The notes under the pieces: model-generated
The model's database searches: none
The model's input: the letters and a program-made list of their open reading frames with translations, nothing else
Told to the model about the DNA's origin: nothing
Position numbers and translations under genes: made by a program
NCBI RefSeq assembly: GCF_900604385.1
Contig: NZ_LR027382.1
Coordinates: 2,648,075 to 2,712,074, forward strand
DNA from: Alistipes megaguti
GTDB lineage: Bacteria; Bacteroidota; Bacteroidia; Bacteroidales; Rikenellaceae
Direction of reading: 5' to 3'
Length of the DNA: 64,000 nucleotides
Part shown: piece after piece, positions 8,466 to 18,117 of the stretch
How positions within the stretch are numbered: the stretch's first letter is position 1
Layout: each line of letters opens with the position of its first letter

Positions 8466-9950
8466 ATGAAAAGTTTGGGAATCGATATCGGCTCGTCATC
8501 GGTAAAGGTGTCGCTGCTGGAGATTGAGACGGGCGAGTGTGTGGCTTCGGCCGCGAACCCCGCGCAGGAGATGCCCATCGAGGCCATGCAGGCGGGTTGG
8601 GCCGAACCGGATCCCGAGATGTGGTGGCACTACGTCTGCGAGGGGATCCGTCAGATCGGCGCCAGGCATCCGCTGCGCGAGGTCGTTGCGGTGGGCATCA
8701 CCTATCAGATGCACGGGCTGGTGTGCCTCGACCGGGAGGGGCACCCGCTTCGCAAGTCGATCATCTGGTGCGATTCGCGGGCCGTCGGAATCGGCGAGGA
8801 GGCGCTCGAAGGGATCGGCCGCGACCGCTGCCTGAGTCATACGCTCAATTCGCCGGGCAACTTCACGGCCTCGAAACTGGCCTGGGTCAAGCGTCACGAA
8901 CCCGAACTCTTCGCGCGGATCGACCGTTTCGTGCTGCCGGGCGACTACATCGCCTACCGTCTTTCGGGACACCTGTCGACAAGCATCAGCGGACTCTCGG
9001 AGCAGATCCTCTGGGACTTCAAGGAGGATCGTCGGGCGGATTTCGTGGCCGACTGGTACGGCATTCCGCACGCGATGATTCCCGAAGCTGGTCCGTCGAT
9101 CGGCGTGCAGTGCGAGACCGACGCCGCGACGGAGCGGCTGCTGGGCATTCCGGCCGGGACTCCGATCTCGTATCGCGCAGGCGACCAGCCGAACAACGCC
9201 TTTTCGCTCAATGTGCTCGAGGCGGGCGAAGTGGCCGCCACGGGGGGTACGAGCGGTGTGGTCTACGGTGTGACGGATCTGCCGAAGGCCGATCCGCAGT
9301 CGCGCGTCAATACCTTCGTGCACGTCAACCATACGCCTGAAAAACCCCGCTACGGGATTCTGCTCTGCATCAACGGTACGGGGATCATGAACTCGTGGCT
9401 GCGGCGTCACGTGGTGCAGCAGCGGCTCGACTACGAGGAGATGAACCGGCTTGCGGCGAGTGTTCCGGCCGGATCGGAGGGCGTTGTGGTGCTTCCCTTC
9501 GGCAACGGCGCCGAGCGAGTGCTTGGCAACCGGACGACGGGAGCCGCCATCCTCGGGCTCGACCTGAACCGCCACACGACGGCCCACCTGTTGCGTGCCG
9601 CGCAGGAGGGCATCGCCTGCTCGTTCCGCTACGGAATCGACATCATGCGCACGTTGGGCCTCAGGCCGGACGTGATCCGTGCCGGAGCGGCCAATCTTTT
9701 TCTTTCGCCGCTTTTCCGGCAGACGCTGTCGACCCTGGCCGGAGCGCGTATCGAACTCTTCAATACGGACGGAGCGCTGGGTGCGGCCCGCGGCGCGGCG
9801 CTCGGAGCCGGATATTACCGCACGCGCGAGGAGGCTTTTGCCTCGTTGCGGCGGCGGGAGACGATCGAGCCCGTCGAGGCCGACCGGGAGGCTCTGGAGA
9901 CGACCTATCGCGCCTGGAAGGCCGCCGTCGATATGAAACTCAACAAATAG
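8466..9950 (+). CDS. xylB: Xylulokinase
   Basis: A 494-residue FGGY-family kinase that phosphorylates D-xylulose to xylulose-5-phosphate with ATP. The N-terminal fold opens with LGIDIGSSSVKVSLLE. The substrate-binding TYQMHG, the IIWCDSRA segment and the catalytic-Asp motif YRAGDQPNNAFSLN follow, then the ATP-side GATGGTSGVV-like region and GALGAARGAALGAG near the end. Length is normal for XylB. Together with the xylose isomerase 25 bp downstream this is clearly xylulokinase rather than glycerol kinase; a true GlpK is encoded elsewhere in the window. Confidence 0.93.
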   Translation: MKSLGIDIGSSSVKVSLLEIETGECVASAANPAQEMPIEAMQAGWAEPDPEMWWHYVCEGIRQIGARHPLREVVAVGITYQMHGLVCLDREGHPLRKSIIWCDSRAVGIGEEALEGIGRDRCLSHTLNSPGNFTASKLAWVKRHEPELFARIDRFVLPGDYIAYRLSGHLSTSISGLSEQILWDFKEDRRADFVADWYGIPHAMIPEAGPSIGVQCETDAATERLLGIPAGTPISYRAGDQPNNAFSLNVLEAGEVAATGGTSGVVYGVTDLPKADPQSRVNTFVHVNHTPEKPRYGILLCINGTGIMNSWLRRHVVQQRLDYEEMNRLAASVPAGSEGVVVLPFGNGAERVLGNRTTGAAILGLDLNRHTTAHLLRAAQEGIACSFRYGIDIMRTLGLRPDVIRAGAANLFLSPLFRQTLSTLAGARIELFNTDGALGAARGAALGAGYYRTREEAFASLRRRETIEPVEADREALETTYRAWKAAVDMKLNK

Positions 9951-9975
9951 GAGTAAACGATAAAACACCTGAACA

Positions 9976-11289
9976 ATGGCAACAAAAAGTTATTTTCCCA
10001 CGGTGGGAAAGATCCCCTTTGAGGGCAAGGATTCGAAGAATCCGATGGCATTCCACTACTATGAACCCGAGCGAGTCGTCCGCGGCCGCAAGATGAAGGA
10101 CTGGTTCCGCTTCTCGATGGCATGGTGGCATACGCTCTGCGCCGAGGGCAGCGATCAGTTCGGCGTCGGCACGAAGAAGTTCCCGTGGAACGAGGCGCAG
10201 GATCCCATCGAGCGGGCCAAGGCCAAGATGGATGCCGGCTTCGAGTTCATGCAGAAGATGGGCATCGAGTACTACTGCTTCCACGATGTGGATCTGGTCG
10301 ACGAAGCCGCCACGGCCGAGGAGTATGAGAAGAATTTGAAGGTGATGGTCGCCTATGCCAAGCAGAAGCAGACCGAGACGGGCATCAAGCTGCTCTGGGG
10401 TACGGCCAACGTCTTCGGCCACGCCCGCTACATGAACGGCGCCTCGACGAACCCCGACTTTGACGCCGCGGCGCGCGCGATGCTGCAGATCAAGAACGCC
10501 ATCGACGCGACGATCGAGCTGGGTGGCGACTGCTACGTCTTCTGGGGCGGCCGCGAGGGCTACATGTCGCTGCTGAACACGGATATGAAGCGCGAGAAGG
10601 AGCACATGGCGACGATGCTGCGCATGGCGCGGGACTACGCCCGTTCGAAGGGCTTCAAGGGTACGTTCCTCATCGAGCCGAAGCCCATGGAGCCGATGAA
10701 GCACCAGTACGACGTCGATACGGAGACGGTGATCGGCTTCCTGCGCGCCCACGGCCTGGACAAGGATTTCAAGGTCAACATCGAGGTGAACCACGCCACG
10801 CTGGCCGGCCACACATTCGAACACGAACTGCAGTGCGCCGTCGACGCCGGCATGCTCGGGTCGATCGACGCCAATCGCGGCGACTACCAGAACGGCTGGG
10901 ACACGGACCAGTTCCCGATCGACCTCTACGAGCTGGTGCAGGCCATGATGGTCATTCTGCGCGGCGGCGGTCTGCAGGGCGGCGGCACGAACTTCGACGC
11001 CAAGACGCGCCGCAACTCGACCGACCTGGAGGATATCTTCATCGCCCATATTTCGGGTATGGATACCATGGCGCGGGCGCTGCTGATTGCGGCCGACATC
11101 CTCGACCACTCGCCCTACGAGAAGATGCTCAAGGAGCGTTACGCTTCGTATGATTCGGGCGAGGGCAAGGCCTTCGAGGAGGGCCGTCTCACGCTGGAGC
11201 AGGTGGCTGAGTATGCCCGCACGCACGAACCCGTGCAGCGCAGCGGCCATCAGGAGCTCTACGAGACGCTCATCAACCTTTATATCTGA
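9976..11289 (+). CDS. xylA: Xylose isomerase
   Basis: A 437-residue cytoplasmic enzyme converting D-xylose to D-xylulose. The catalytic His and its Asp partner are in YYCFHDVDLVDE (His103, Asp106). Metal and catalytic residues appear in FLIEPKPMEPMKHQYD (Glu233, Lys235) and VNIEVNHATLAGH (Glu269, His272), with further metal ligands in SIDANRGDYQNGWDTDQFP. The length is that of the long (class II) form. It is the second enzyme of the operon, starting 25 bp after xylB. Confidence 0.97.
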   Translation: MATKSYFPTVGKIPFEGKDSKNPMAFHYYEPERVVRGRKMKDWFRFSMAWWHTLCAEGSDQFGVGTKKFPWNEAQDPIERAKAKMDAGFEFMQKMGIEYYCFHDVDLVDEAATAEEYEKNLKVMVAYAKQKQTETGIKLLWGTANVFGHARYMNGASTNPDFDAAARAMLQIKNAIDATIELGGDCYVFWGGREGYMSLLNTDMKREKEHMATMLRMARDYARSKGFKGTFLIEPKPMEPMKHQYDVDTETVIGFLRAHGLDKDFKVNIEVNHATLAGHTFEHELQCAVDAGMLGSIDANRGDYQNGWDTDQFPIDLYELVQAMMVILRGGGLQGGGTNFDAKTRRNSTDLEDIFIAHISGMDTMARALLIAADILDHSPYEKMLKERYASYDSGEGKAFEEGRLTLEQVAEYARTHEPVQRSGHQELYETLINLYI

Positions 11290-11515
11290 TTCCGAGTGGA
11301 TCCGAACCGTCGGATTCCCGTTTGATGAACGGAATGCACCCTTCGTCGACAGCCGCGACCGGCAGTCGGCGGAGGGAGCTCCGTTTCCGGAAACGGGCCT
11401 CGACGAACCTCTTGCCGGTCGTTCCGATTCATGGCGGAATCCCTGCGGACGATTTGCGTAAAGGCCTGCGGCCATCCCCGGGCCCTCCTCCTGAAAACAA
11501 CCTAAAACCCCTTAT

Positions 11516-12934
11516 ATGACTTCAACCCATTCAAACGGCAGCCGCACCTACCTCTTTTCGATCGTCCTGGTGGCGATCATCGGAGGATTGCTTTTCGGTT
11601 ACGATACGGCGGTGATCTCGGGTGCCGAGCAGGCGCTTGACCAGTTCTTCCGCACGGCAACCGATTTCACCTATACCTCGTGGCTGCACGGCTTCACGGC
11701 CTCGAGCGCCCTGGTCGGCTGCGTCATCGGCGGTGCGATCTCGGGCGTGCTGGCTTCGCGCCTGGGCCGCAAGCGTTCGCTGATCGTGGCGGCCATCCTC
11801 TTCTTCCTCTCGGCCGTAGGGTCGTGGTGGCCCGAGAGCGGGATCCTGCCCTACGGCGAGGCTTCGCTGCCGCTGCTCGTCTTGTTCAACATCTACCGCA
11901 TCATCGGAGGTGTGGGTGTCGGGCTGGCTTCGGCCCTCTGCCCGATGTACATCGCCGAGATCTCACCGGCCCGGATCCGCGGAACCCTCGTCTCGTGCAA
12001 CCAGTTCGCCATCATCTTCGGCATGCTGGTGGTCTATTTCGTCAACTACCTGATCCGCAACAACCTCGGCGAGACGGCTGAAGCGATCCAGACAGCCATG
12101 GTCGAGATTGGCTGGCGGCGGATGTTCCTCTCGGAGGCCTATCCTGCGGGGGCATTCCTGCTGCTGATCCTGCTCGTTCCGGAGACGCCGCGCTTCCTGG
12201 CCCTCAAGGGCAAGGACGCGAAGGCCTTCGCGGTGCTCGAACGCATCAACGGCACGGCCGAGGCCCGTACGGTCCTTGCCGAGATCAAATCCACGGTCCA
12301 CGAACGGCGCGAACGCCTCTTCTCCTACGGCACGACGGTCATCATCATCGGCATCCTGCTGTCGTTCTTCCAGCAGGCCATCGGCATCAACGTCGTCCTC
12401 TATTATGCACCGCGGATCTTCGCCAACATGGGCTTTTCGGGGGATGCCTCGATGCTGCAGACCGTTGTCATGGGGGTGGTCAACATTCTCTTCACGGTGG
12501 TGGCGATCTTCACGGTTGACCGTGTGGGGCGCAAGCCGCTGCTGATGATCGGTTCGACGGGGATGATGATCGGCATGGCGGCCCTGGCCGCTCTGTCGTT
12601 CACCGATTCGATCGGTATTGCGGCCCTGATTTTTATCATTCTCTATACGGCATCATTCATGATGTCGTGGGGCCCGATCTGCTGGGTGCTCATTTCGGAG
12701 ATCTTCCCCAATACGATCCGCTCGCAGGCGGTGGCCATTGCCGTGGCGGCACAGTGGATCTCGAATTTTCTGGTTTCGGCGACCTTCCCCTCGCTGTGCG
12801 GCTGGAGTGTCGGCGGCACCTACTGCATCTACGCGCTGATGTCGCTCCTGTCGGCCCTCTTCGTATGGCGCTGGGTTCCCGAAACCAAGGGCAAGACCCT
12901 CGAACAGATGTCGGCTCTCTGGCGCCGATCCTGA
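11516..12934 (+). CDS. xylE: D-xylose:proton symporter, MFS sugar-porter family
   Basis: A 472-residue inner-membrane transporter with twelve predicted membrane spans. Sugar-porter signatures are present: GLLFGYDTAVISGA at the start, SRLGRKRS after TM2, the PETPRFL motif before the central loop, QQAIGINVVLYYAP in TM7, DRVGRKPL, and the terminal PETKGKTLEQM. Its place after xylA supports D-xylose as substrate. A 226-bp GC-rich gap precedes it; no separate promoter is recognisable there, so it is likely cotranscribed from the regulator's promoter. Confidence 0.92.
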   Translation: MTSTHSNGSRTYLFSIVLVAIIGGLLFGYDTAVISGAEQALDQFFRTATDFTYTSWLHGFTASSALVGCVIGGAISGVLASRLGRKRSLIVAAILFFLSAVGSWWPESGILPYGEASLPLLVLFNIYRIIGGVGVGLASALCPMYIAEISPARIRGTLVSCNQFAIIFGMLVVYFVNYLIRNNLGETAEAIQTAMVEIGWRRMFLSEAYPAGAFLLLILLVPETPRFLALKGKDAKAFAVLERINGTAEARTVLAEIKSTVHERRERLFSYGTTVIIIGILLSFFQQAIGINVVLYYAPRIFANMGFSGDASMLQTVVMGVVNILFTVVAIFTVDRVGRKPLLMIGSTGMMIGMAALAALSFTDSIGIAALIFIILYTASFMMSWGPICWVLISEIFPNTIRSQAVAIAVAAQWISNFLVSATFPSLCGWSVGGTYCIYALMSLLSALFVWRWVPETKGKTLEQMSALWRRS

Positions 12935-12960
12935 TTCCGGGAGGTTGCGCCTTTGACGGA

Positions 12961-12995
12961 AAAGAGGTCACGATCTGCGATCGTGGCCTCTTTTA
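12961..12995. terminator. Bidirectional terminator between xylE and the beta-barrel receptor
   Basis: A 16-bp stem with one mismatch (AAAAGAGGTCACGATC / GATCGTGGCCTCTTTT) and a 3-base loop is flanked by A and T runs. It lies between two convergent genes and can serve both. Confidence 0.8.
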
Positions 12996-13019
12996 TTGTT
13001 CGCGCTCCTCGTGCGCCGG

Positions 13020-15329
13020 TCAATGCCCGAATCGCGAGGTGTCGACCTTCTGGTGCCTGCGCTCCTTGTAGCCGCCGAAACGGTAGGAGAAGTGGACGGT
13101 CGTGGTGCGCATGTGACGAAGCGCTCCCATGTCGAGCCACTGCCCGCGGTAGCGGACCTTTGTGTTGGGCGTGCCGCTGTCGAAGAGGTCGTTGCAGCGG
13201 ACCGAAAGTGTCGCGCGGCCCCGGTCGAAGCTCCATTTCAGGGCGGCATCGGCCGATCCGAGGGGCTCGATGTCGAAGGTCCCCTGAATGGCCCCCGACT
13301 GGAAGAATCCGTTCACCTCGAGGTCGATGGCGGGTTTGCGGCTCAGGTGGAGGGTGTTCATGAGCCGTGCGATGCCGACCCATTTCGAGCGGTCGAACGA
13401 CATGTCGTGGAACCGATCACATCGTTGCCGCATCCGCATCCCCGTAAGTGTCAGCCGCGAGTCGAGCCATTGTCCGATCCGCAGCGGGAGGACGGCATTG
13501 GCACCCCACTGCCGGTTGAAGTTCCAGTTGAGCGACTGGTAGATCAGCGCCAGTCGGTCGGAGGCCTGCCAGGCGGCCTGCACGAAGTAGTCGGGGCGTT
13601 CGTTCCAGAAGAGGACGAAGATGTATTTCTGGCGGTAGATGTAGACGGCCTGCGCCTCATAGCTGCGCGAGGGGCGGAGTCCCGACGTGCCGTGGATCTC
13701 CGAATAGCCGTCGATGTAGGAGACGGCCCCCTGCATCTCCCAATACGAGGGATACGCCTTGTCCGACGAGAAGTTCAGCTGGAGGATATGCCGTTCGGAG
13801 GGCATCCAGTTCAGCGACGCCTGCGGATACAACGACCAGTTCTCGTAGTCGCCCAGCCGGTAATACTCCCCGGCGAGCGAGGCCGAGAAGCTCACGTGTC
13901 CGAACTGCCGTCCGAAGCCGGCATAGAGATTTCCGGTATATTCGTCGAGGCGTGCGTCGGTGTCCGAGGTTGCGGGCGCACCTTCCAGAACGGTGTAATG
14001 CTGCCAGTCGTGCGAACGGGCAAAGGCAAAGGCCCCGCCGGCCGTCAGTTCCCAGCCCGACGTGAAGGTGTGCCGCTCGTCGGCCGTCACGTTCAGCCGG
14101 TCGATGCGCTGCCCCGAGCCGACGTCGAAGGCCGTCGCCTCCCGGTCGGTATAGCGGTTTTCGAGCCGCGACTGTTCGGGGTTGTTGTAATGGGTGTAGT
14201 CGAGCCCCAGATCGAGCCCGAATGCCGAGATGTAGCGCAGCGCGAGATTGTGCAGCGACCGGTCGCTCCGTACCTTCGAGAGGGATTCGACGTAAGATCC
14301 CGTCGAATGGGAGAGGCCGTCGGTATTGGGTGAGAAGGAGGCGGTGTAGGCGGCGCTCAGGCGTCCCCGCTGCTTCGGAGCATACTCGACGGCAGCCCGG
14401 AGCTGATGGCTCCACCCCTCGTCAGTCATCCATTCATCCTGCCGAATGTCGTACTGCCGCTCCTCGAAGGTGTGCAGCGAACGCAGGTCGAAACTCGACA
14501 GCTCCTTGCTCCGGGCGGCCGAGTAGGTGACGTCGGCCGACCATCGGGGCGACGTGAGGACGAAATTCCCTCCGGCATCGTAGGTATCGTACCAGCGGTT
14601 CGTGTAGTTGGCGTGGACTTCGCCCGAGAAGGCCGTCTCGTGGCTGCGGCGCAACACGACGTTGATCGCCGCCCCGCGGACGTGGTACTGCGGCGGGGTG
14701 CTGTACATCACCTCGGCCTTTTCCACCCGGTCGATCGGCGTCGAACGCAGCAGCGTGGCCAGCTGCTCGGCGGTCATCGTCGAGGGGCGTCCGTTCAGGA
14801 TCACCGTGACGGACGAGGCTCCGGCCAGGGTCAGTGCACCCTCCTGCTCCGTAACACCCGGCAACCGCGTCAGGGCCTCATAGGCGTTGTTGACGGCCTG
14901 TCCTTCGATCAGCCGTCCGAGGTCGTACGAGAGCCGTCCCTGCTCAACCTTCACGACGGGACGCTCGCCCTGGACCACTACGGCATCGACCTTCGTGGTC
15001 TCCTCTTCGAGTCGGATCGTGCCCAGATCCGCCCGGTCGGACTCGATCGCGTGCATTTTGTAGGCGAGGTGCTGAATCTGCAACCGGTAGGGACGCACGG
15101 CGGAGCGGAGCTCGAACCGTCCGTCCGCCCCCGAGGCGACGGCATCCAGATAGACCGAGTCGAGGTTGAACAGCACGACGGCCGCTCCGGCGACCGGGGC
15201 ATCCGACGCATCGACCAGGCGACCGCGGATCACGCCGTCGGAAGGGGTGATGGTTTGGGCTTCGGCGGGGGCGAATGCCAGCAGGATCGCCACCGGAATC
15301 AGGAGTGTGTACAGTAAGGTATTCTTCAT
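13020..15329 (-). CDS. Outer-membrane beta-barrel receptor (TonB-dependent, OMP_b-brl_3-like)
   Basis: I choose the ATG at 15329, giving 769 residues, because it begins a clear signal peptide (MKNTLLYTLLIPVAILLAF...AEAQ); the open frame upstream of it is not signal-like. A CarboxypepD_reg-like domain follows (GVIRGRLVDASDAPVAGAAV), then a plug (LTRLPGVTEQEGALTLAGAS, VILNGRPSTM, VEKAEVMYSTPPQYHVRGA) and a long barrel ending in TTVHFSYRFGGY. Such proteins are outer-membrane receptors related to TonB-dependent transporters and usually lack a SusD partner, as here. The substrate is unknown. Confidence 0.8.
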   Translation of the reverse strand: MKNTLLYTLLIPVAILLAFAPAEAQTITPSDGVIRGRLVDASDAPVAGAAVVLFNLDSVYLDAVASGADGRFELRSAVRPYRLQIQHLAYKMHAIESDRADLGTIRLEEETTKVDAVVVQGERPVVKVEQGRLSYDLGRLIEGQAVNNAYEALTRLPGVTEQEGALTLAGASSVTVILNGRPSTMTAEQLATLLRSTPIDRVEKAEVMYSTPPQYHVRGAAINVVLRRSHETAFSGEVHANYTNRWYDTYDAGGNFVLTSPRWSADVTYSAARSKELSSFDLRSLHTFEERQYDIRQDEWMTDEGWSHQLRAAVEYAPKQRGRLSAAYTASFSPNTDGLSHSTGSYVESLSKVRSDRSLHNLALRYISAFGLDLGLDYTHYNNPEQSRLENRYTDREATAFDVGSGQRIDRLNVTADERHTFTSGWELTAGGAFAFARSHDWQHYTVLEGAPATSDTDARLDEYTGNLYAGFGRQFGHVSFSASLAGEYYRLGDYENWSLYPQASLNWMPSERHILQLNFSSDKAYPSYWEMQGAVSYIDGYSEIHGTSGLRPSRSYEAQAVYIYRQKYIFVLFWNERPDYFVQAAWQASDRLALIYQSLNWNFNRQWGANAVLPLRIGQWLDSRLTLTGMRMRQRCDRFHDMSFDRSKWVGIARLMNTLHLSRKPAIDLEVNGFFQSGAIQGTFDIEPLGSADAALKWSFDRGRATLSVRCNDLFDSGTPNTKVRYRGQWLDMGALRHMRTTTVHFSYRFGGYKERRHQKVDTSRFGH

Positions 15330-15362
15330 GACTTTGCGATTTCGAAGGGTTGCTTCGTAATG

Positions 15363-15370
15363 CAAAATTA
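15363..15370 (-). promoter_or_regulatory. Candidate -7 box for the beta-barrel receptor
   Basis: CAAAATTA on the plus strand is TAATTTTG on the minus strand, matching TAnnTTTG, 33 bp before the ATG. No good -33 element is seen. Between this box and the promoter at 15604 I see no gene. Confidence 0.35.
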
Positions 15371-15581
15371 CGCATGAAAGCACCTTTCCGATACAGATGA
15401 AATCTTGTTTGCCAGATTGCAACTTATTGATATACAACGATAGTTTCCTGAAAAATCTTGCTTGTCCTCCATAGTTTCTTGTTTCCGGCACGCAGATACC
15501 TTTGCAAACACCCATTCGGCAAACGATACTGAAAAGATGACAGTTTCCGGGCTGGATCCGGATCCCGTTTGCGCATGCGGA

Positions 15582-15611
15582 TTGGCGCAATGAGAATTTT
15601 TACTATCTTTG
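15582..15611 (+). promoter_or_regulatory. Candidate promoter of the DUF5036-like lipoprotein gene
   Basis: TATCTTTG at 15604-15611 is a strong -7 element. TTGG at 15582-15585 is only a partial -33 match, 18 bp away. The start codon at 15648 lies 36 bp downstream. Confidence 0.5.
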
Positions 15612-15647
15612 CTCTTCGGCTACAAAACCTGTAAAAACGAAAAACAG

Positions 15648-16385
15648 ATGATGAGAAGCGTGTTTTTACCGATCCTCGTGTCGGCATTTGTGATGACGGC
15701 GGCCTCGTGTTCGAAGGATGAAACCCCGGGAGATCCCGAGGGAACTGCCATACTGAACATGTACAACGAGCAGAACGGAAAGACGATCCTGGACGATTCG
15801 GACATCTATATCAACGATGCCGGGAACTTCATCAGCCCGTCGAGTTGCCAACTCTTCATGCTGGGTGCCCGCTCGGGTCTCGGGGCCGTAGATGTCTCGA
15901 CGCTGCAGAATCCCGCGCCGGAGGTGGCAGTGATGAAGGGTTACGGCTATGTGGCCGTGCGGGGCGTTACGGGGCGCGTATTCCCGTCGCACAACGTGGC
16001 ACTGCCGCTCGATCCCGACCTCAACGTGAATTACCTCAAATTCTACGTCATGGACAACATCGAGGATGCCGAGCGCGGGACGCTGGGCGCCGTAGTGAAA
16101 TTCGTCATCGAAAAACCCCGCAATTACTGGTTGCCCGAATGGAACTCGACGCCCTACCGGTTGGATTACTCCTCGAAGAGTCTTGGTGAGGAGGTCTCGG
16201 TACCGCTGCCCGACGAGAACTTCGAGGTCGAACTCGATAGTAACAACGACCTGACGTGCGAGAAGCAGGGCCGTAACCTGGTCTTCAAACTGCTCGACTG
16301 GCCGTTGTATGACTCCGGCTATTACACCCTGCGGCTGCGTGTGGGCGAGAGCTATACGCAGGTTCGCATGGAGGTGATTCATTGA
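15648..16385 (+). CDS. DUF5036-like lipoprotein
   Basis: I start at the first of two adjacent ATGs (15648, 15651), directly before a lipoprotein signal (MMRSVFLPILVSAFVMTAASC); an earlier frame-compatible start would overlap the promoter. The mature part, about 220 residues, includes ILNMYNEQNGKTILDDSDIY and YLKFYVMDNIEDAERG, which I associate with the Bacteroidota DUF5036 family. No enzymatic motif is seen. It ends 7 bp from the convergent TPR regulator gene. Its role is unknown; it is probably in the periplasm or on the surface. Confidence 0.7.
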   Translation: MMRSVFLPILVSAFVMTAASCSKDETPGDPEGTAILNMYNEQNGKTILDDSDIYINDAGNFISPSSCQLFMLGARSGLGAVDVSTLQNPAPEVAVMKGYGYVAVRGVTGRVFPSHNVALPLDPDLNVNYLKFYVMDNIEDAERGTLGAVVKFVIEKPRNYWLPEWNSTPYRLDYSSKSLGEEVSVPLPDENFEVELDSNNDLTCEKQGRNLVFKLLDWPLYDSGYYTLRLRVGESYTQVRMEVIH

Positions 16386-16392
16386 TTGGCAT

Positions 16393-18117
16393 TCAGGTGA
16401 AGAACCCGAGCAGCCGGTCGCGGTCTGCGGCCGAAGAGTCGGTAATGCGGCGTTTGAGTTTCGACTTGAGGGTGTAGACGCCGTTGAGCGACATGTCGAG
16501 CATGACGCAGATCTCCTGCGGCGAGAATCCGGCAATGACCAGCGCCGCGAAGTCGTAGTTCCGCTCCGTCCAGCCGGGAAACTGTTCGCGCAGAAGCGTG
16601 ACGGCCCGGTCGCTGTAGAGGTCAGCCATATCGACCACGTCGGCCAGCATGGCGGGGCTCAGCGCCAGTTCGCGCATTTTGGACATCAGGCGTTCACCTT
16701 CGCCGTAGGTGTAGTACGTGGCGGCAATGTCGCGCACGGCGGCCATGCGGCCCTCCAGAACGCGCTTTACGGCCGCCTCGCGGGCATTGGAGGCGTCGAG
16801 TCGTGAGGTGAGGCTGTCGTGCGACTCGCGGTAGGAGTCGACGAGGGCCAGCGACTCGCTGAGCTGCTCGTCGCGGCGGCGCAATTTGCGGCGGTAGGCC
16901 ACGACGACCGTTCCGGCCGCCACGACGACCAACGCCGCCGCCAGCACCGTAATCCATACCCGGTAGCGCAGCGATGCCTCGCGCAGCGCCACCTCGTTGG
17001 CCGTGCGGAACCGTCGTTCGAGTTCGGCCACCTGCGCCCCGCGCTGCACCTCGAAGAGCGAATCCTTCACCGTGACATACCGTCTCATGTAGTCGTAGGC
17101 CCGGGCGTCGTCGCCCTGGTCGTGGTAGATCTCGGCAGCCAGGTCGAACAGCCCGACATCTCCCTGATGGAACGTATCCCGGTCGGCCAGCGATTCTTCG
17201 ATATAGCGGCGGGCCGAATCGAGCTGGCCGTCGCGCTGGAAGATGATGGCCGAGGCCACGTCGTAGAACGACCTCCCGGTATCCTCCGACGAGGCCGAGC
17301 CGTACGAAAGCGGCGCACGGCGGATCACCTCAAGATCGATCCCCTTGCGGGCCTCCAGCAGCTGCTCGGGGGTCCAGTCGTCGAGATAGGTGTGGAAGAT
17401 GAGATTCTGCAGGCGGATTTGCTGGGCGAAGTAGCGAAACTGAATGGTGTCGGCCGCCTCGACCAGCGGCTCGAGTGTCTCGACGGCCTTCGTGTAATCC
17501 CCGTTGGCACAGTACGACGAGGCCAGCATGAATCGGCTGTATCCCTCCTGCTCCGTGTTGCCGTTGGCACGGGCGGCCTCGACGGCCTTCGCGAAGGGCT
17601 CCACGGCATCGTATCCCTGTTTGAAATAGAGCAGTCCCAGCGTGTGGTAGACGGCCACGAGCAGCGTCTCGGTCCCCCGCCGCAGCGAATCGTCGGACTG
17701 TCCGGCAGCCAGAGCCTTCTCGGCCAGAATCGCTGCCTGCGTGTAGCCCCGGATTCCCTCCTCCAGGTTGCCTGTCGTGACGTGCGCCTGGGCGTAGGTG
17801 TACCACGCCACGGCCCGTTCGCCCGCCGAACCGTGACGGTCGAAATAGCCGATTCCCCGCATGAGATGCTGCTGCCCCGCCAGCGTATCGCCCGATGCAA
17901 CCTCCGCCAGTCCCGAGATCAGCGTCCATCGGGCCCGGTCGTCGCGGCTGAGCCGTTCGGGATCGATCTGCCGGAGAAGCCGCCGTGCACTGTCGGGGTG
18001 TTCGACTGCCAGAAAGTTGTCGACCTTCCACTCCGCCTTTTTCCGGGGCGTCGTGCAGGCCGTGGCCGCGAGTGCCGCGACGATCAGCATCCACCCTGCC
18101 AGTCCTCTTCCGCTCAT
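16393..18117 (-). CDS. Membrane TPR lipoprotein with C-terminal helix-turn-helix
   Basis: The ATG at 18117 overlaps the stop of the DUF2284 gene (ATGA) and begins a lipoprotein signal (MSGRGLAGWMLIVAALAATAC, Cys21), so the longer frame upstream is rejected. The product has 574 residues: TPR-like helices from about 30 to 370, one membrane span at about 386-408, a basic coiled-coil-like stretch, and a C-terminal HTH-like segment at about 525-560 (FSPQEICVMLDMSLNGVYTLKSKLKRR). This layout recurs in Bacteroidota as membrane-tethered one-component regulators with a periplasmic TPR sensor and cytoplasmic DNA-binding end. Target genes are unknown. Confidence 0.78.
   Translation of the reverse strand: MSGRGLAGWMLIVAALAATACTTPRKKAEWKVDNFLAVEHPDSARRLLRQIDPERLSRDDRARWTLISGLAEVASGDTLAGQQHLMRGIGYFDRHGSAGERAVAWYTYAQAHVTTGNLEEGIRGYTQAAILAEKALAAGQSDDSLRRGTETLLVAVYHTLGLLYFKQGYDAVEPFAKAVEAARANGNTEQEGYSRFMLASSYCANGDYTKAVETLEPLVEAADTIQFRYFAQQIRLQNLIFHTYLDDWTPEQLLEARKGIDLEVIRRAPLSYGSASSEDTGRSFYDVASAIIFQRDGQLDSARRYIEESLADRDTFHQGDVGLFDLAAEIYHDQGDDARAYDYMRRYVTVKDSLFEVQRGAQVAELERRFRTANEVALREASLRYRVWITVLAAALVVVAAGTVVVAYRRKLRRRDEQLSESLALVDSYRESHDSLTSRLDASNAREAAVKRVLEGRMAAVRDIAATYYTYGEGERLMSKMRELALSPAMLADVVDMADLYSDRAVTLLREQFPGWTERNYDFAALVIAGFSPQEICVMLDMSLNGVYTLKSKLKRRITDSSAADRDRLLGFFT

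Noticed and set aside
8466..9950. Glycerol kinase as the identity of the first FGGY kinase
   Set aside because: Next to xylose isomerase and with XylB-type motifs; the true glycerol kinase is at 47294.
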